Shown: piece after piece, positions 8,661 to 17,484 of the stretch
Numbering within the stretch: position 1 is the first letter of the stretch
How the letters are laid out: every line of letters begins with the position of its first letter
DNA from: Streptomyces sp. GESEQ-35
GTDB taxonomy: Bacteria; Actinomycetota; Actinomycetes; Streptomycetales; Streptomycetaceae
Reading direction: 5' to 3'
Assembly: GCF_017948485.1 (NCBI RefSeq)
Contig: NZ_JAFFSX010000001.1
Location: 310,001-374,000 of the forward strand
DNA length: 64,000 nucleotides
Program-made: the position numbers and the translations under genes
The notes under the pieces: model-generated
Told to the model about the DNA's origin: nothing
The model's input: the letters and a program-made list of their open reading frames with translations, nothing else
Databases searched by the model: none

Positions 8661-9689
8661 ATGGTGACAAGCCGGGATGTGGCCCGGTTGGCGGGCGTCT
8701 CCCAAAGCACGGTCTCCTACGTCATGAGCGGGCGCCGCTCGATATCCCCCGAGACCCGGCGTCGGGTCGAGGAGGCGATCGAGACGTTGGGGTTCCAGCC
8801 CAACGCGGGTGCGCGGGCGCTGGCGAGTCAGCGCAGCCAAGTCATCGGCCTGGTCGTGCCGTTCGCGCCGGGGGCCGACATGACGGGGGTGCTGCCCTTC
8901 ATCGAGACGATCACCAAGTGCGCCCGGGAAGAGGACCACAACGTCATCCTGGCCACCGAGGACGAGGGCGCCGAGGGCCTCACCCGGCTCAGCGACCAAT
9001 CCCTGTGCGACGCGATCGTGTTGATGGAAGTCGGGTCCAAGGACCCGCGCATCTCCGTGGCGGCCGGGCTGAGCGTGCCCGTCATCCTGATCGGCGTGCC
9101 GGACGACCCCGCGGGCCTGTACTGCGTCGACCTGGACTACACCCTGGCGGGGCGCTTGGCGGTGGATGAGTTGGCCACCTCCGCGCACGACCGCGTCGTC
9201 CTGCTCGGCTACCCGCGTGACGTGATGGCGCGCGACGTCAACTTCGTCCGTCGCTTCCTGCGGGGAGCCGAGGAATCGGCCGCCGCGCACGGCATCGCCT
9301 ACGCCGAGGTGAGCCCGCCGGACACCAGCCGTGCCGGCGCCGAGGTCGCCCTGGACGAGGCACTCACGGAACCGGGGCCCGGCGGTGGCGGCAGGCTCGG
9401 ACTCGTCGTCCCCGATCCCCAGTTGATCCAGCCGACGTTGCAGAGCCTGCTGGACCGCGGTCTGGTGCCGGGCCGCGACCTGTCCGTCATCGGACTGTGC
9501 ACGGACCGGACGGCCGAGACCACCACACCCCCCGTCACCAACCTGTCGCTGGAACCCAGAGACGTCTCGCGCCGTGCGATGAGGATCCTGTTCCGGCTGC
9601 TGAACCGCGAGAGCGTGCCTGCCCCTTCGACCGTTGAACTGGTGACCCCGAGACTGACCCGGCGTCAGACCAGCCTGTCTGCCCGCTGA
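8661..9689 (+). CDS. LacI-family transcriptional regulator of the sugar locus
   Basis: 342 residues. The N-terminal helix-turn-helix (SRDVARLAGVSQSTVSYVM) and hinge (FQPNAGARALASQRSQ) are followed by a periplasmic-binding-protein-like sensor domain to the end. ATG 8661 has GGGAGG seven bases upstream; longer upstream frames would add sequence before the HTH with no family support. It sits between two matching palindromes and directly upstream of the solute-binding-protein operon. It is therefore most likely the local repressor, released by a sugar or keto-sugar imported by that system. Effector unknown. Confidence 0.92.
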   Translation: MVTSRDVARLAGVSQSTVSYVMSGRRSISPETRRRVEEAIETLGFQPNAGARALASQRSQVIGLVVPFAPGADMTGVLPFIETITKCAREEDHNVILATEDEGAEGLTRLSDQSLCDAIVLMEVGSKDPRISVAAGLSVPVILIGVPDDPAGLYCVDLDYTLAGRLAVDELATSAHDRVVLLGYPRDVMARDVNFVRRFLRGAEESAAAHGIAYAEVSPPDTSRAGAEVALDEALTEPGPGGGGRLGLVVPDPQLIQPTLQSLLDRGLVPGRDLSVIGLCTDRTAETTTPPVTNLSLEPRDVSRRAMRILFRLLNRESVPAPSTVELVTPRLTRRQTSLSAR

Positions 9690-9728
9690 CCCTCACTGCC
9701 CGAGTCAGGGGGCTGACGCGCCATTGCT

Positions 9729-9744
9729 GTCGATACGTATCGAC
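9729..9744. promoter_or_regulatory. LacI-family operator before the sugar transporter operon
   Basis: GTCGATACGTATCGAC is a perfect 16-bp palindrome, 49 bases upstream of the solute-binding-protein start. It matches the 8617 site at all but one position. Promoter-proximal placement fits repression of the whole operon by the upstream LacI protein. Confidence 0.85.
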
Positions 9745-9793
9745 ACCCCCGCGCGGTCCGCCCGAGACAGCGCCGACCGAGGAGAGAACGAAC

Positions 9794-11023
9794 ATGGCTC
9801 AACGACGAGCAATCCTCAGCAGAACGACACTGCCGGTGGCCCTCACGCTCCTGGCACCGCTCTCCCTGAGCGCCTGTGGCTCGAACAGCGGATCGTCCGG
9901 CGCCGCCGACACACTGCGGGTGATGGACTACTACGCCGATCAGCCGGACAAGGGGATCTACGCGAAGGTCCTGGACGCGTGCGGGCAGCAGAACGGCGTG
10001 AAGATCGAGCGGGAGGCCGTGGCCGGTCCGTCCCTGATACCCAAGGTGCTGCAACAGGCCTCGTCGCGGACCCTGCCCGACGTCTTGATGCTCGACAACC
10101 CCGACTTGCAACAGATCGCCGCCAGCGGCGCCCTCGCCCCGCTCGGCGACTTCGGCCTGAAGGCGGACGGATACGCCAAGGGTGTAGTGGACGCCTCGAC
10201 CTACCAGGGCAAGCTCTACGGCCTGCAACCGGTCACCAATACGCTGGGCCTGTTCTACAACAAGGACATGCTCGACAAGGCGGGGGTCAAGCCGCCCACC
10301 ACCTGGGCCGAACTCAAGTCGGCCGCCAAGAAGCTCACTTCGGGCAAGAGGTACGGCATCGCCTTCGCCGCACCGGCCACCTACGAGGGAACCTGGCAGT
10401 TCCTGCCCTTCATGTGGTCCAACAGCGGCGACGAGAAGGACATAGCAACTCCCCAGGTCGCACAGGCACTTCAACTGTGGGTGGACCTGGTCAAGGACGG
10501 ATCGGCCTCGAAGTCGGTGGTCAGCTGGGCCCAGGCCGACGCCAACGACCAGTTCGCGGCGGGCAACGCGGCCATGATGATCAACGGTCCCTGGCAGTTC
10601 CCCATCCTGGACAAGAAGACGAGCCTGCACTACGGCGTCGTACAGATCCCCGTGCCCAAGGCGGGCGGAACTCCGGTCGTCCCCCTGGGCGGTGAGACCT
10701 GGACCATCCCGCAGACCGGCAACGCGCAGCGCCAGGACAAGGCGGCCAAGGTCGTCGCGTGCCTCAACTCCGACAAGAACCAGTTGTCGCTCGCCGAGCA
10801 GCGCCAGACCGTGCCGACGAAGACCGCACTGATGGACAAGCTCGCCGCCGAACAGCCCAGGATGAAGGCGTTCACCGAACAGGTGCGCAACGCCCGTGCC
10901 CGCACAGGTGAGTTGGGCAAGGACTGGCCGAAGGCCGCCACCACGATCTACACCGCGATACAGACCGCACTCACCCAGGGCGCGTCCCCGGAGCAGGCAC
11001 TCAGGCAGGCCCAGGATGGCTGA
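9794..11023 (+). CDS. Sugar ABC transporter, solute-binding lipoprotein
   Basis: 409 residues, family-1 extracellular solute-binding protein. The signal peptide ends in a lipobox (LSLSAC, Cys near residue 28), so it is a membrane-anchored lipoprotein outside the cell. Conserved features include YQGKLYGLQPVTNTLGLFYN and an interior GNAAMMINGPWQF segment typical of maltose/trehalose-type binding proteins. It is first gene of the operon under the 9729 palindrome and overlaps the next permease by eight bases. Ligand is unknown; the adjacent ThuA and Gfo/Idh/MocA genes suggest a disaccharide or glycoside. Confidence 0.92.
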   Translation: MAQRRAILSRTTLPVALTLLAPLSLSACGSNSGSSGAADTLRVMDYYADQPDKGIYAKVLDACGQQNGVKIEREAVAGPSLIPKVLQQASSRTLPDVLMLDNPDLQQIAASGALAPLGDFGLKADGYAKGVVDASTYQGKLYGLQPVTNTLGLFYNKDMLDKAGVKPPTTWAELKSAAKKLTSGKRYGIAFAAPATYEGTWQFLPFMWSNSGDEKDIATPQVAQALQLWVDLVKDGSASKSVVSWAQADANDQFAAGNAAMMINGPWQFPILDKKTSLHYGVVQIPVPKAGGTPVVPLGGETWTIPQTGNAQRQDKAAKVVACLNSDKNQLSLAEQRQTVPTKTALMDKLAAEQPRMKAFTEQVRNARARTGELGKDWPKAATTIYTAIQTALTQGASPEQALRQAQDG

Positions 11024-11966
11024 CGCAGTACGGCGGACGGTGCGGGCCATGGACAGTGCCCCGGTGGTCGGGAGACTCGGCAAACGCAGCCGACGGCGCC
11101 AGTCCCACCTGCTGTTCCTGCTGCCCGCCCTGGCCTACATGGTGGCCTTCTTCGGCTACCCGGTCGTGAAGAACGTCGTCATGGGGTTCCAGCACTACAC
11201 GACGACCACCTTCTACACCGGCCAGGCGCCTTGGGTCGGCTTCGCCAACTACAGAGCCGTCGTGTCGTCCGCCGTGTTCGACAAGGCACTCCTCAACACC
11301 GTGCTGTTCACGGTGGGTTCGATCGCGGGGCAGTTCCTCATCGGTCTGGCGATCGCCCTGTTCTTCCGCCGCAGGTTCCCGCTGAACGGCGTGATGCGCT
11401 CCCTGCTGCTGTTGCCGTGGCTGGTACCGCTGATCGTCTCCAGCGCGGTGTGGCGCTGGATCCTCGACCAGGACAACGGCGTGCTCAACCGGTTCCTCGG
11501 TGACCTGCACCTCGTACAGGACCGTCCCGGCTGGCTGACCAGCACCTCACTGGCGCTGTTCGCGGTGATCGTGGTCAACATCTGGATCGGGATCCCCTTC
11601 AACGTCGCGATCCTCTACGGCGGACTTCAGGACATCCCCGAGGAGCTGTACGAGGCGGCGGCCCTGGACGGTGCGACGGGCTGGCGGGCGTTCCGGCACG
11701 TGACCTGGCCCCTGCTGCGGCCCGTGGTGAGCGTGGTGCTCGTCCTCGGCGTCGTCTACACGGTCAAGGTGCTGGACGTGATCCTCGGGCTCACCAACGG
11801 CGGCCCGGCGAACGCGACGCAGACCATCGCCAGTCAGTCCTACCAACTCTCCTTCCAGCAGTTCGACTTCGGGCAGGGTGCCGCGCTCGGCAACATCCTG
11901 ATCGTCATCTCGCTGGTCTTCGCCGTCCTCTACCTGCGCGCGAACCGACGCGCCGTGGAGCAGTGA
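11016..11966 (+). CDS. Sugar ABC transporter permease (MalF/UgpA type)
   Basis: 316 residues with six predicted membrane helices. The cytoplasmic coupling loop is EELYEAAALDGATGWRAFRH (EAA motif with G), which docks onto the ATPase. ATG 11016 overlaps the end of the binding-protein gene, indicating translational coupling; ATG 11049 is an alternative. It pairs with the downstream permease. No ATPase gene is present in the operon, so a shared MsiK-like ATPase encoded elsewhere is inferred. Confidence 0.92.
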   Translation: MADAVRRTVRAMDSAPVVGRLGKRSRRRQSHLLFLLPALAYMVAFFGYPVVKNVVMGFQHYTTTTFYTGQAPWVGFANYRAVVSSAVFDKALLNTVLFTVGSIAGQFLIGLAIALFFRRRFPLNGVMRSLLLLPWLVPLIVSSAVWRWILDQDNGVLNRFLGDLHLVQDRPGWLTSTSLALFAVIVVNIWIGIPFNVAILYGGLQDIPEELYEAAALDGATGWRAFRHVTWPLLRPVVSVVLVLGVVYTVKVLDVILGLTNGGPANATQTIASQSYQLSFQQFDFGQGAALGNILIVISLVFAVLYLRANRRAVEQ

Positions 11967-11973
11967 GGCCGTC

Positions 11974-12843
11974 ATGGCATCTGTCACGCACACATCTGTC
12001 CAACCGGCCACGCACACACCCACCCACCGGCGGCGCTCCCGGCGGCGGCCATGGGGATACACCGCCATCGGCGCGCTGATCCTGGCGGTGATGCTGTTCC
12101 CGGTCTACTGGATGGTCAACGTCTCCCTCCAGCCGGCCAACACCGCTGTGAGCACGCCCTGGTTCCCGACGCGACTGAACTTCGACGGCTACGCGACCGC
12201 GCTGAGCCAGCAGGGGTCCAACCTCCTGACCAGCCTGGTCGTGGCCGTGGGGAGTGTGGTGTTCAGCCTGATCGTCGCGAGCCCGGCAGCGTACGCACTC
12301 GCCCACGTCAACGCGCGCTGGGTCGGCCCGGTGCTGTTCGGGATCCTGATCAGCCAGATGGTCCCGGGCATCGTCGTGGCCAACGCCCTCTACAGCGCGT
12401 ACAACGATCTCGGGCTGCTCAACTCGATCCCGGGCCTGATCCTGGCCGACTCCACCGCGGGCATCCCCTTCGCGATCCTGATCCTGCGGGCCTTCATGGG
12501 CAACATCCCCTCGTCGGTGATCGAGGCGGCCCGGGTGGACGGGGCGGGCAGGGTCCGGGCGTTCGTCTCGATCGTCCTGCCGATGAGCAGGAACGCCCTC
12601 ATCACGGCAGGGCTGTTCACCTTCCTGTTCACCTGGAGCGACTTCCTCTTCGCGCTGACCCTGACGACGACCGAGGACGTCCGCCCCGTCACGCTCGGCC
12701 TCTACCAGTACCTCGGCTCCCACGTCAGCGACTGGAACGCGGTGATGGCCACCGCGACCCTCGCCTCGGTGCCGGCTCTCGTGCTGCTCCTGGTGGCACA
12801 GCGCTACATCGCCACCGGCGTGACCGGTGGAGCCGTCAAATGA
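11974..12843 (+). CDS. Sugar ABC transporter permease (MalG type)
   Basis: 289 residues, six membrane helices, with the coupling loop [20 protein letters not shown]. It is the second membrane subunit of the importer. It starts seven bases after the first permease and its TGA overlaps the ATG of the ThuA-domain gene, so it belongs to the same transcript. Confidence 0.92.
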   Translation: MASVTHTSVQPATHTPTHRRRSRRRPWGYTAIGALILAVMLFPVYWMVNVSLQPANTAVSTPWFPTRLNFDGYATALSQQGSNLLTSLVVAVGSVVFSLIVASPAAYALAHVNARWVGPVLFGILISQMVPGIVVANALYSAYNDLGLLNSIPGLILADSTAGIPFAILILRAFMGNIPSSVIEAARVDGAGRVRAFVSIVLPMSRNALITAGLFTFLFTWSDFLFALTLTTTEDVRPVTLGLYQYLGSHVSDWNAVMATATLASVPALVLLLVAQRYIATGVTGGAVK

Positions 12844-13673
12844 CCCGCCCTTTGGGCGACTTCGGAGAAAGGCAGAACACCCCTGTGACCACGTCTTCCG
12901 CACCGCCGCCGGCCCCGATCCAGGTGACCGTGTGGGGTGAGTACCGCCACGAGAAGATCGAGGAGCACGTGGCCAAGATCTACCCGCAAGGCATGCACAC
13001 CACGATCGCCGAGGGCATCAAGGAGAACCTCGGTGACGCCTGCGCCGTACGCACCGCGACGTTGGACGACCCCGAGCACGGCCTGACCGAGGAGGTGCTC
13101 GCCGGGACCGACGTCCTCACCTGGTGGGGACACGCCGCCCACGCCGAGGTGTCCGACGAGGTCGTCGAACGGGTGCACCGGCACGTGCTGTCGGGCATGG
13201 GCCTGGTGGTGCTGCACTCCGGCCACTGGTCGAAGATCTTCGTCAAGCTCATGGGCACCAGCTGCACCCTGCGGTGGCGCAACGAGCACGACCGCGAGCT
13301 GGTGTGGACAGTGAACCCCACACACCCCATCGCCCAGGGAGTCCCGCATCCGCTCGTCGTCGACGAGGACGAGATGTACGGCGAGTTCTTCGACATCCCC
13401 GTCCCGGATGAGCTGGTCTTCGTCAGCTCGTTCACGGGCGGCGAGGTGATACGCAGCGGCTGCACGTTCCGCCGCGGCCACGGCCGGATCTTCTACTTCA
13501 GCCCCGGCGACCAGGACTACCCCGTCTACCACAACAAGGACATCCGCCGGGTGATCGCCAACGCCGTCCAGTGGGCGCGTACGGACCGGCCCGAGCGCAG
13601 CCACCCGGTGCTACTGCGCTACGACACCGACGACTTCTTCAACGGCATCGACTACTCGGGGCCGCTTCGATGA
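12840..13673 (+). CDS. ThuA-domain (trehalose-utilisation-like) protein
   Basis: 277 residues, cytoplasmic, single ThuA/class-I-glutaminase-like domain. Landmarks are [11 protein letters not shown], the [11 protein letters not shown] block, [12 protein letters not shown] and [14 protein letters not shown]. In Sinorhizobium, thuA/thuB act in trehalose and related disaccharide metabolism through 3-keto intermediates. ATG 12840 overlaps the previous stop (ATGA); GTG 12885 is an alternative with AAAGG upstream. The conserved His residues suggest metal or sugar binding, but the exact reaction of this member is not established. Confidence 0.85.
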   Translation: MTRPLGDFGERQNTPVTTSSAPPPAPIQVTVWGEYRHEKIEEHVAKIYPQGMHTTIAEGIKENLGDACAVRTATLDDPEHGLTEEVLAGTDVLTWWGHAAHAEVSDEVVERVHRHVLSGMGLVVLHSGHWSKIFVKLMGTSCTLRWRNEHDRELVWTVNPTHPIAQGVPHPLVVDEDEMYGEFFDIPVPDELVFVSSFTGGEVIRSGCTFRRGHGRIFYFSPGDQDYPVYHNKDIRRVIANAVQWARTDRPERSHPVLLRYDTDDFFNGIDYSGPLR

Positions 13674-14812
13674 CCCACCGGACCATCCCCTGCGGGCCCG
13701 ACAACCCCCTGCGCGTACTGGTGGTCGGAGCCGGCTCCATGGGACAGCAGTGGCTGACCACGGTCACCGCCGCGCCCGAGACCGAGCTCGCCGGCATCGT
13801 CGACCTCGACCTGGACGCAGCCCGGCGGTCCGCCGCCGGCCTGGGCCGGCCGGATCTGCCGGTCGGCTCCGACGCGGTCGCGCTCGCGGCCGACACCGGC
13901 GCCCAGGCGATCATCAATGTGACGATTCCGGTGGCCCACCACCCCGTCACCACCGCCGCGTTGTTCGCCGGGCTGCCTGTCCTCGGCGAGAAGCCGATCG
14001 CCGACACCCTGGCCCGCGCCCTGTCCCTGGCCGCCGCGTCCGAGGTGAGCGGCGAGCTGTTCATGGTGAGCCAGTCCCGACGCTGGAATCCTCAACTCTT
14101 CGCCCTGCGGCGCATGTTGGAGGAACTCGGTGCGATCGGCACGCTGACGACCGAGTTCTTCAAGGCTCCGCACATGGGCGGTTTCCGCGAGGAGATGGCG
14201 TACCCGCTGCTGATCGACATGGCGATCCACGCCTTCGACTCGGCCCGTTTCCTGCTCGGTGCGGACCCAGTCTCCGCCTACTGCCAGGCGTACAACCCGC
14301 CGTGGAGCTGGTACGACGGCGACGCCGCCGCGAGCGCCGTCTTCGAGATGGAGAGCGGTGCGCGCTATGCGTACAACGGCAGTTGGTGCAGTCCGGGCGC
14401 CGAGACCTCGTGGAACGGCACGTGGCGGGCGAGCGGCGAGAAGGGCTCGGCGCTGTGGGACGGCGACAACTGGCCCGTGCTCGCCGCCGACGTACAACCC
14501 GCCGAGCGTCCCCCCTCCCCCTACTCCGACATCGCCGGAGCGCTGCGGGTCTTCGTCGAGTCGCTGCGGACCGGCAGCACGCCGATGGGCGAAGTGCACG
14601 AGAACACCATGAGCCTGGCGATGGTCGAGGCCGCGGTGGAGTCGGCCCGGACCGGACAGCGCGTGCTCGTCGACCACGTGCTCGACCAGGCGTACGCGGA
14701 GGCTCTGCGGGACGAGAACCGCCCCGACGTACGCGCCGCCCTCGCCGGCTGGCCATCGGTCCGCGGCGCCCTCGCCCCGCACCAGGCACCGCCGGCCGCC
14801 GCTTCCGCCTGA
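13670..14812 (+). CDS. Gfo/Idh/MocA-family oxidoreductase (ThuB-like) A
   Basis: 380 residues. The N-terminal Rossmann fold with [10 protein letters not shown] binds NAD(P), LGEKPIAD carries the family's conserved EKP lysine, and the C-terminal domain contains [17 protein letters not shown] with the catalytic His/Asp region. It probably oxidises or reduces a sugar hydroxyl/ketone, often at C3. ATG overlaps the ThuA stop. It is one of two quite different paralogues side by side. Confidence 0.9.
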   Translation: MTHRTIPCGPDNPLRVLVVGAGSMGQQWLTTVTAAPETELAGIVDLDLDAARRSAAGLGRPDLPVGSDAVALAADTGAQAIINVTIPVAHHPVTTAALFAGLPVLGEKPIADTLARALSLAAASEVSGELFMVSQSRRWNPQLFALRRMLEELGAIGTLTTEFFKAPHMGGFREEMAYPLLIDMAIHAFDSARFLLGADPVSAYCQAYNPPWSWYDGDAAASAVFEMESGARYAYNGSWCSPGAETSWNGTWRASGEKGSALWDGDNWPVLAADVQPAERPPSPYSDIAGALRVFVESLRTGSTPMGEVHENTMSLAMVEAAVESARTGQRVLVDHVLDQAYAEALRDENRPDVRAALAGWPSVRGALAPHQAPPAAASA

Positions 14813-14835
14813 CGCCCTACCGATACGGAGATTCC

Positions 14836-16035
14836 GTGCCCCGCCCTTCCCCTTCCCCCGTTCCCGGCCGCCCCCGCCTCGGGGTGGCGATGATCGGTCA
14901 CTCGTTCATGGGAGCCGTGCACTCCCAGGCCTGGCGCACCGCCCCCCGAGTGTTCGACCTGCCCTTCGACGTCGACATGACCGTCGTCTGCGGCCGTGAC
15001 CCGAAGGGCGCGGCGCGGGCGGCCGAGCGGCTGGGGTGGGGTGACTGGGCGGCCGACTGGCAGGAGGTGGTACGACGCGAGGACGTGGACGTGGTCGACA
15101 TCTGCACACCCGGCGACTCCCATGCCGACATCGCGATCGCCGCCCTGGCCGCCGGCAAGCACGTGCTGTGCGAGAAGCCCCTCGCCAACACGGTCGAGGA
15201 GGCCGAGCGGATGGCCGCCGCCGCGCAGGTCGCCGGCCAGGCCGGCGTCCGGTCGATGGTCGGCTTCAACAACCGGCGCGTGCCCGCGTTGGCACACGCC
15301 ACGCGGCTGATCGCCGAGGGCCGAATCGGCGAGGTGCGGCACGTCAGAGCCCAGTACCTTCAAGACTGGATCGTCGACCCCGAGTTCCCGCTGGTGTGGC
15401 GGCTGCGCAAGGAACGGGCCGGCTCCGGCGCGCTCGGAGACCTCGGGTCGCACGTCATCGACCTGCTCCAGCACCTGACCGGAGAGCGGCTCACCGGGGT
15501 GTCGGCGACGCAGGCCACGTTCGTCACCGAGCGCCCCCTGCCGACGGAATCCAGCGGGCTCTCGGCGCGGGCCGGGGCACAGCGCGGGCAGGTGACCGTC
15601 GACGACGCGACCGCGTTCACCGGTCGGCTGGAAGGGGGCGGCCTCGTCGTGGTCGAGGCGACGCGCTTCGCCACGGGACGCAAGAACGCGATGCGGATAG
15701 AGGTCAACGGCTCACGCGGGGCACTCGCCTTCGACTTCGAGTCGATGAACGAGCTCCTGCTGTACGACGCCGCCGACCCGGAGACGGAGGCGGGATTCCG
15801 GCGCATCCTGGTCACCGAGCCCGCACACCCCTACCTGGGTGCCTGGTGGCCGCCCGGCCACGGCCTGGGCTACGAGCACGCGTTCGTCCACCAGGTCCAC
15901 GACTTCCTGACAGCCGTGGCGGACGACGGGAGTGATCCGCGCCCGTCGTTCGCCGATGGCCTACAGGTCCAGTACGTCCTGGAGGCCATCGAGCGCAGCA
16001 CCGCGGACGCCTCTCGCTGGACGAGCGTCGGCTGA
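14836..16035 (+). CDS. Gfo/Idh/MocA-family oxidoreductase B
   Basis: 399 residues. The nucleotide-binding start MIGHSFMGAVHSQAW has the FMGxxHSxAW pattern of the sugar 3-dehydrogenase-like branch. CEKPLAN is the EKP motif and GDLGSHVIDLLQHLTG the C-terminal catalytic segment. GTG 14836 is chosen from GGAG five bases upstream; an open frame extends far upstream but antisense to nothing conserved. It is last gene of the LacI-controlled run. Together with oxidoreductase A it could form an oxidise-cleave-reduce cycle on a disaccharide. Confidence 0.9.
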   Translation: MPRPSPSPVPGRPRLGVAMIGHSFMGAVHSQAWRTAPRVFDLPFDVDMTVVCGRDPKGAARAAERLGWGDWAADWQEVVRREDVDVVDICTPGDSHADIAIAALAAGKHVLCEKPLANTVEEAERMAAAAQVAGQAGVRSMVGFNNRRVPALAHATRLIAEGRIGEVRHVRAQYLQDWIVDPEFPLVWRLRKERAGSGALGDLGSHVIDLLQHLTGERLTGVSATQATFVTERPLPTESSGLSARAGAQRGQVTVDDATAFTGRLEGGGLVVVEATRFATGRKNAMRIEVNGSRGALAFDFESMNELLLYDAADPETEAGFRRILVTEPAHPYLGAWWPPGHGLGYEHAFVHQVHDFLTAVADDGSDPRPSFADGLQVQYVLEAIERSTADASRWTSVG

Positions 16036-16078
16036 CCACTACTGATGGCCTTCGAGGTGGGGTGGGTCGGCTGACCCG

Positions 16079-16801
16079 TCAGTCGGCGTGTGAGCCGAAC
16101 TCGAGGGACAGCTGGAAGTGCTCGGGATCGAGCAGACTGACGACATGCTCGACGAGGGAGCCGTCGGCCGCCCGGCTCGTCCGCCGCACGTCCAGGAACC
16201 AGTCGCCCGGTCTGCGCCGCAGCAGCTCCGCCTCGCGGGCGTCGATCCGCCGCCCGGCCAGGCTCTGTTCGCCATGATCGGCGTGCAACCCGGCCTGCCG
16301 CATCACCTCGGTCAGCGACAGCTCATCGAGATCCCTCCGCTGCGGCAACTCCCGGGTCCCGGGGACGCAGGGCAGGAAGCTCCGCTCGTACGTGATCACG
16401 CAGCCGTTCCCGACCAGCTCCCGGGTCCGCTCGACCGTCACGAACACGGCTTTGTCCATGGCGAGTTGATCCGCCAGCTGTTCGTCGGTGACCTCCCGTA
16501 CCGTGAGGGTGCGCACCCGCGTGTCGATGCCATGGACCTCCAGGGCGCGCGCCCAGCCGAGCCGGTTGTCCAGCGGCCGGCCGTCGAAGAGCACATACGA
16601 GCCCTTGCCCGTGCGGGTGGTGATCAAGCCCGTCTCGTTCAGCTCGGCCAGCGCCGCCCGGACCGTGGTGCGGCTGACCCCGAAACGCTGGGCCAGCGCG
16701 TACTCCCCCGGCAACTGCTCGCCGGTCGGCAGGCGCCCGCTGCGGATCTCCCGAGCGAGCACGTCGGTGATCTGCTGGTGCTTGAGCCGGATGCCGGTCA
16801 T
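16079..16801 (-). CDS. GntR regulator, HutC subfamily (UTRA domain)
   Basis: 240 residues. N-terminal winged helix (GEYALAQRFGVSRTTVRAAL) and a UTRA effector domain with TVERTRELVGNG and ITYERSFLP. It is last gene of a three-gene minus-strand operon, its ATG overlapping the TGA of the cysteine hydrolase. It probably regulates that operon: a HutC-type core GTCTAGAC lies in front of the first gene (19006-19013). The effector is likely a substrate or product of the permease/hydrolase pair. Confidence 0.9.
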   Translation of the reverse strand: MTGIRLKHQQITDVLAREIRSGRLPTGEQLPGEYALAQRFGVSRTTVRAALAELNETGLITTRTGKGSYVLFDGRPLDNRLGWARALEVHGIDTRVRTLTVREVTDEQLADQLAMDKAVFVTVERTRELVGNGCVITYERSFLPCVPGTRELPQRRDLDELSLTEVMRQAGLHADHGEQSLAGRRIDAREAELLRRRPGDWFLDVRRTSRAADGSLVEHVVSLLDPEHFQLSLEFGSHAD

Positions 16802-17484
16802 GACGGGTCCCCGGTGCCCAAGTCGCTCCCGGTGAGCACCTCGTCCAACGTGACGACCCGGATCAACGGCCGGTACAGGTCCATCACTTGCAGCGCCATG
16901 GCATGCGACGCGTCGTCCACTCCCGCGCACGCGTCGGCGACCACGACCACCTCCACGCCCGCATCGGCGGCAGCCAGAGCGGTCGACAGCACGCAGCAGT
17001 CCGTACTGACCCCGGCCAGCACCAGCCGTCCGTCGGAGCCGACGCGCTCGGCCAGCTCGGGAGTCCACTTGCCGAAGGTGGTCGCGTCCACCAAGTCCGG
17101 GGCCAGCGCCTCGAATTCGTCCGTCAGCTCCCACAGCGAGGACCCCGGCGGCTGTAGCGCGAAGGGCCACTGCTCGTAGTACGCCCGCCAGGCACCGACG
17201 GGCTTGTCGGGCGCGACGAACCGGGTGAACGTGACGCGCTCCCCGAAGACCGGCAGCAGCCGGCGTACTCCCCCGGCTGCTTCGTCGAAGCGGGGGGTCG
17301 CCCAGGGGCTGTCGGGCTCGGCGAACACGCGCTGCATGTCGATGACGGCGAGCAGCCCGCGCGGCACACCGTCCGGCCGAGCGTGCGCTACGCCCTGCGG
17401 CCGGGCCTCCCCTGCGTTCTCGCCCGGCCGACCACGCCGTACGCCGTCATCCGACCGAACTTCCTGTACTCCATCTGTGCTCAT
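16798..17484 (-). CDS. Cysteine hydrolase, isochorismatase-like family
   Basis: 228 residues. The triad is visible: Asp in AVIDMQRVFAE, Lys in TTFGKWTPEL and nucleophile Cys in GVSTDCCVLSTA. The family includes N-carbamoylsarcosine amidase, ureidoacrylate hydrolase and nicotinamidase. Next to an NCS1 ureide/nucleobase-type permease, an amidase or carbamoyl hydrolase role is plausible. The start overlaps the permease stop and its own stop overlaps the GntR start, so the three genes are co-translated. The first ~45 residues are low-complexity and polar. Confidence 0.88.
   Translation of the reverse strand: MSTDGVQEVRSDDGVRRGRPGENAGEARPQGVAHARPDGVPRGLLAVIDMQRVFAEPDSPWATPRFDEAAGGVRRLLPVFGERVTFTRFVAPDKPVGAWRAYYEQWPFALQPPGSSLWELTDEFEALAPDLVDATTFGKWTPELAERVGSDGRLVLAGVSTDCCVLSTALAAADAGVEVVVVADACAGVDDASHAMALQVMDLYRPLIRVVTLDEVLTGSDLGTGDPS

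Noticed and set aside
16060..16079. GGGTC-GGCT-GACCC hairpin between convergent genes as a terminator
   Set aside because: Only five base pairs with no flanking support; noted but too weak to annotate.
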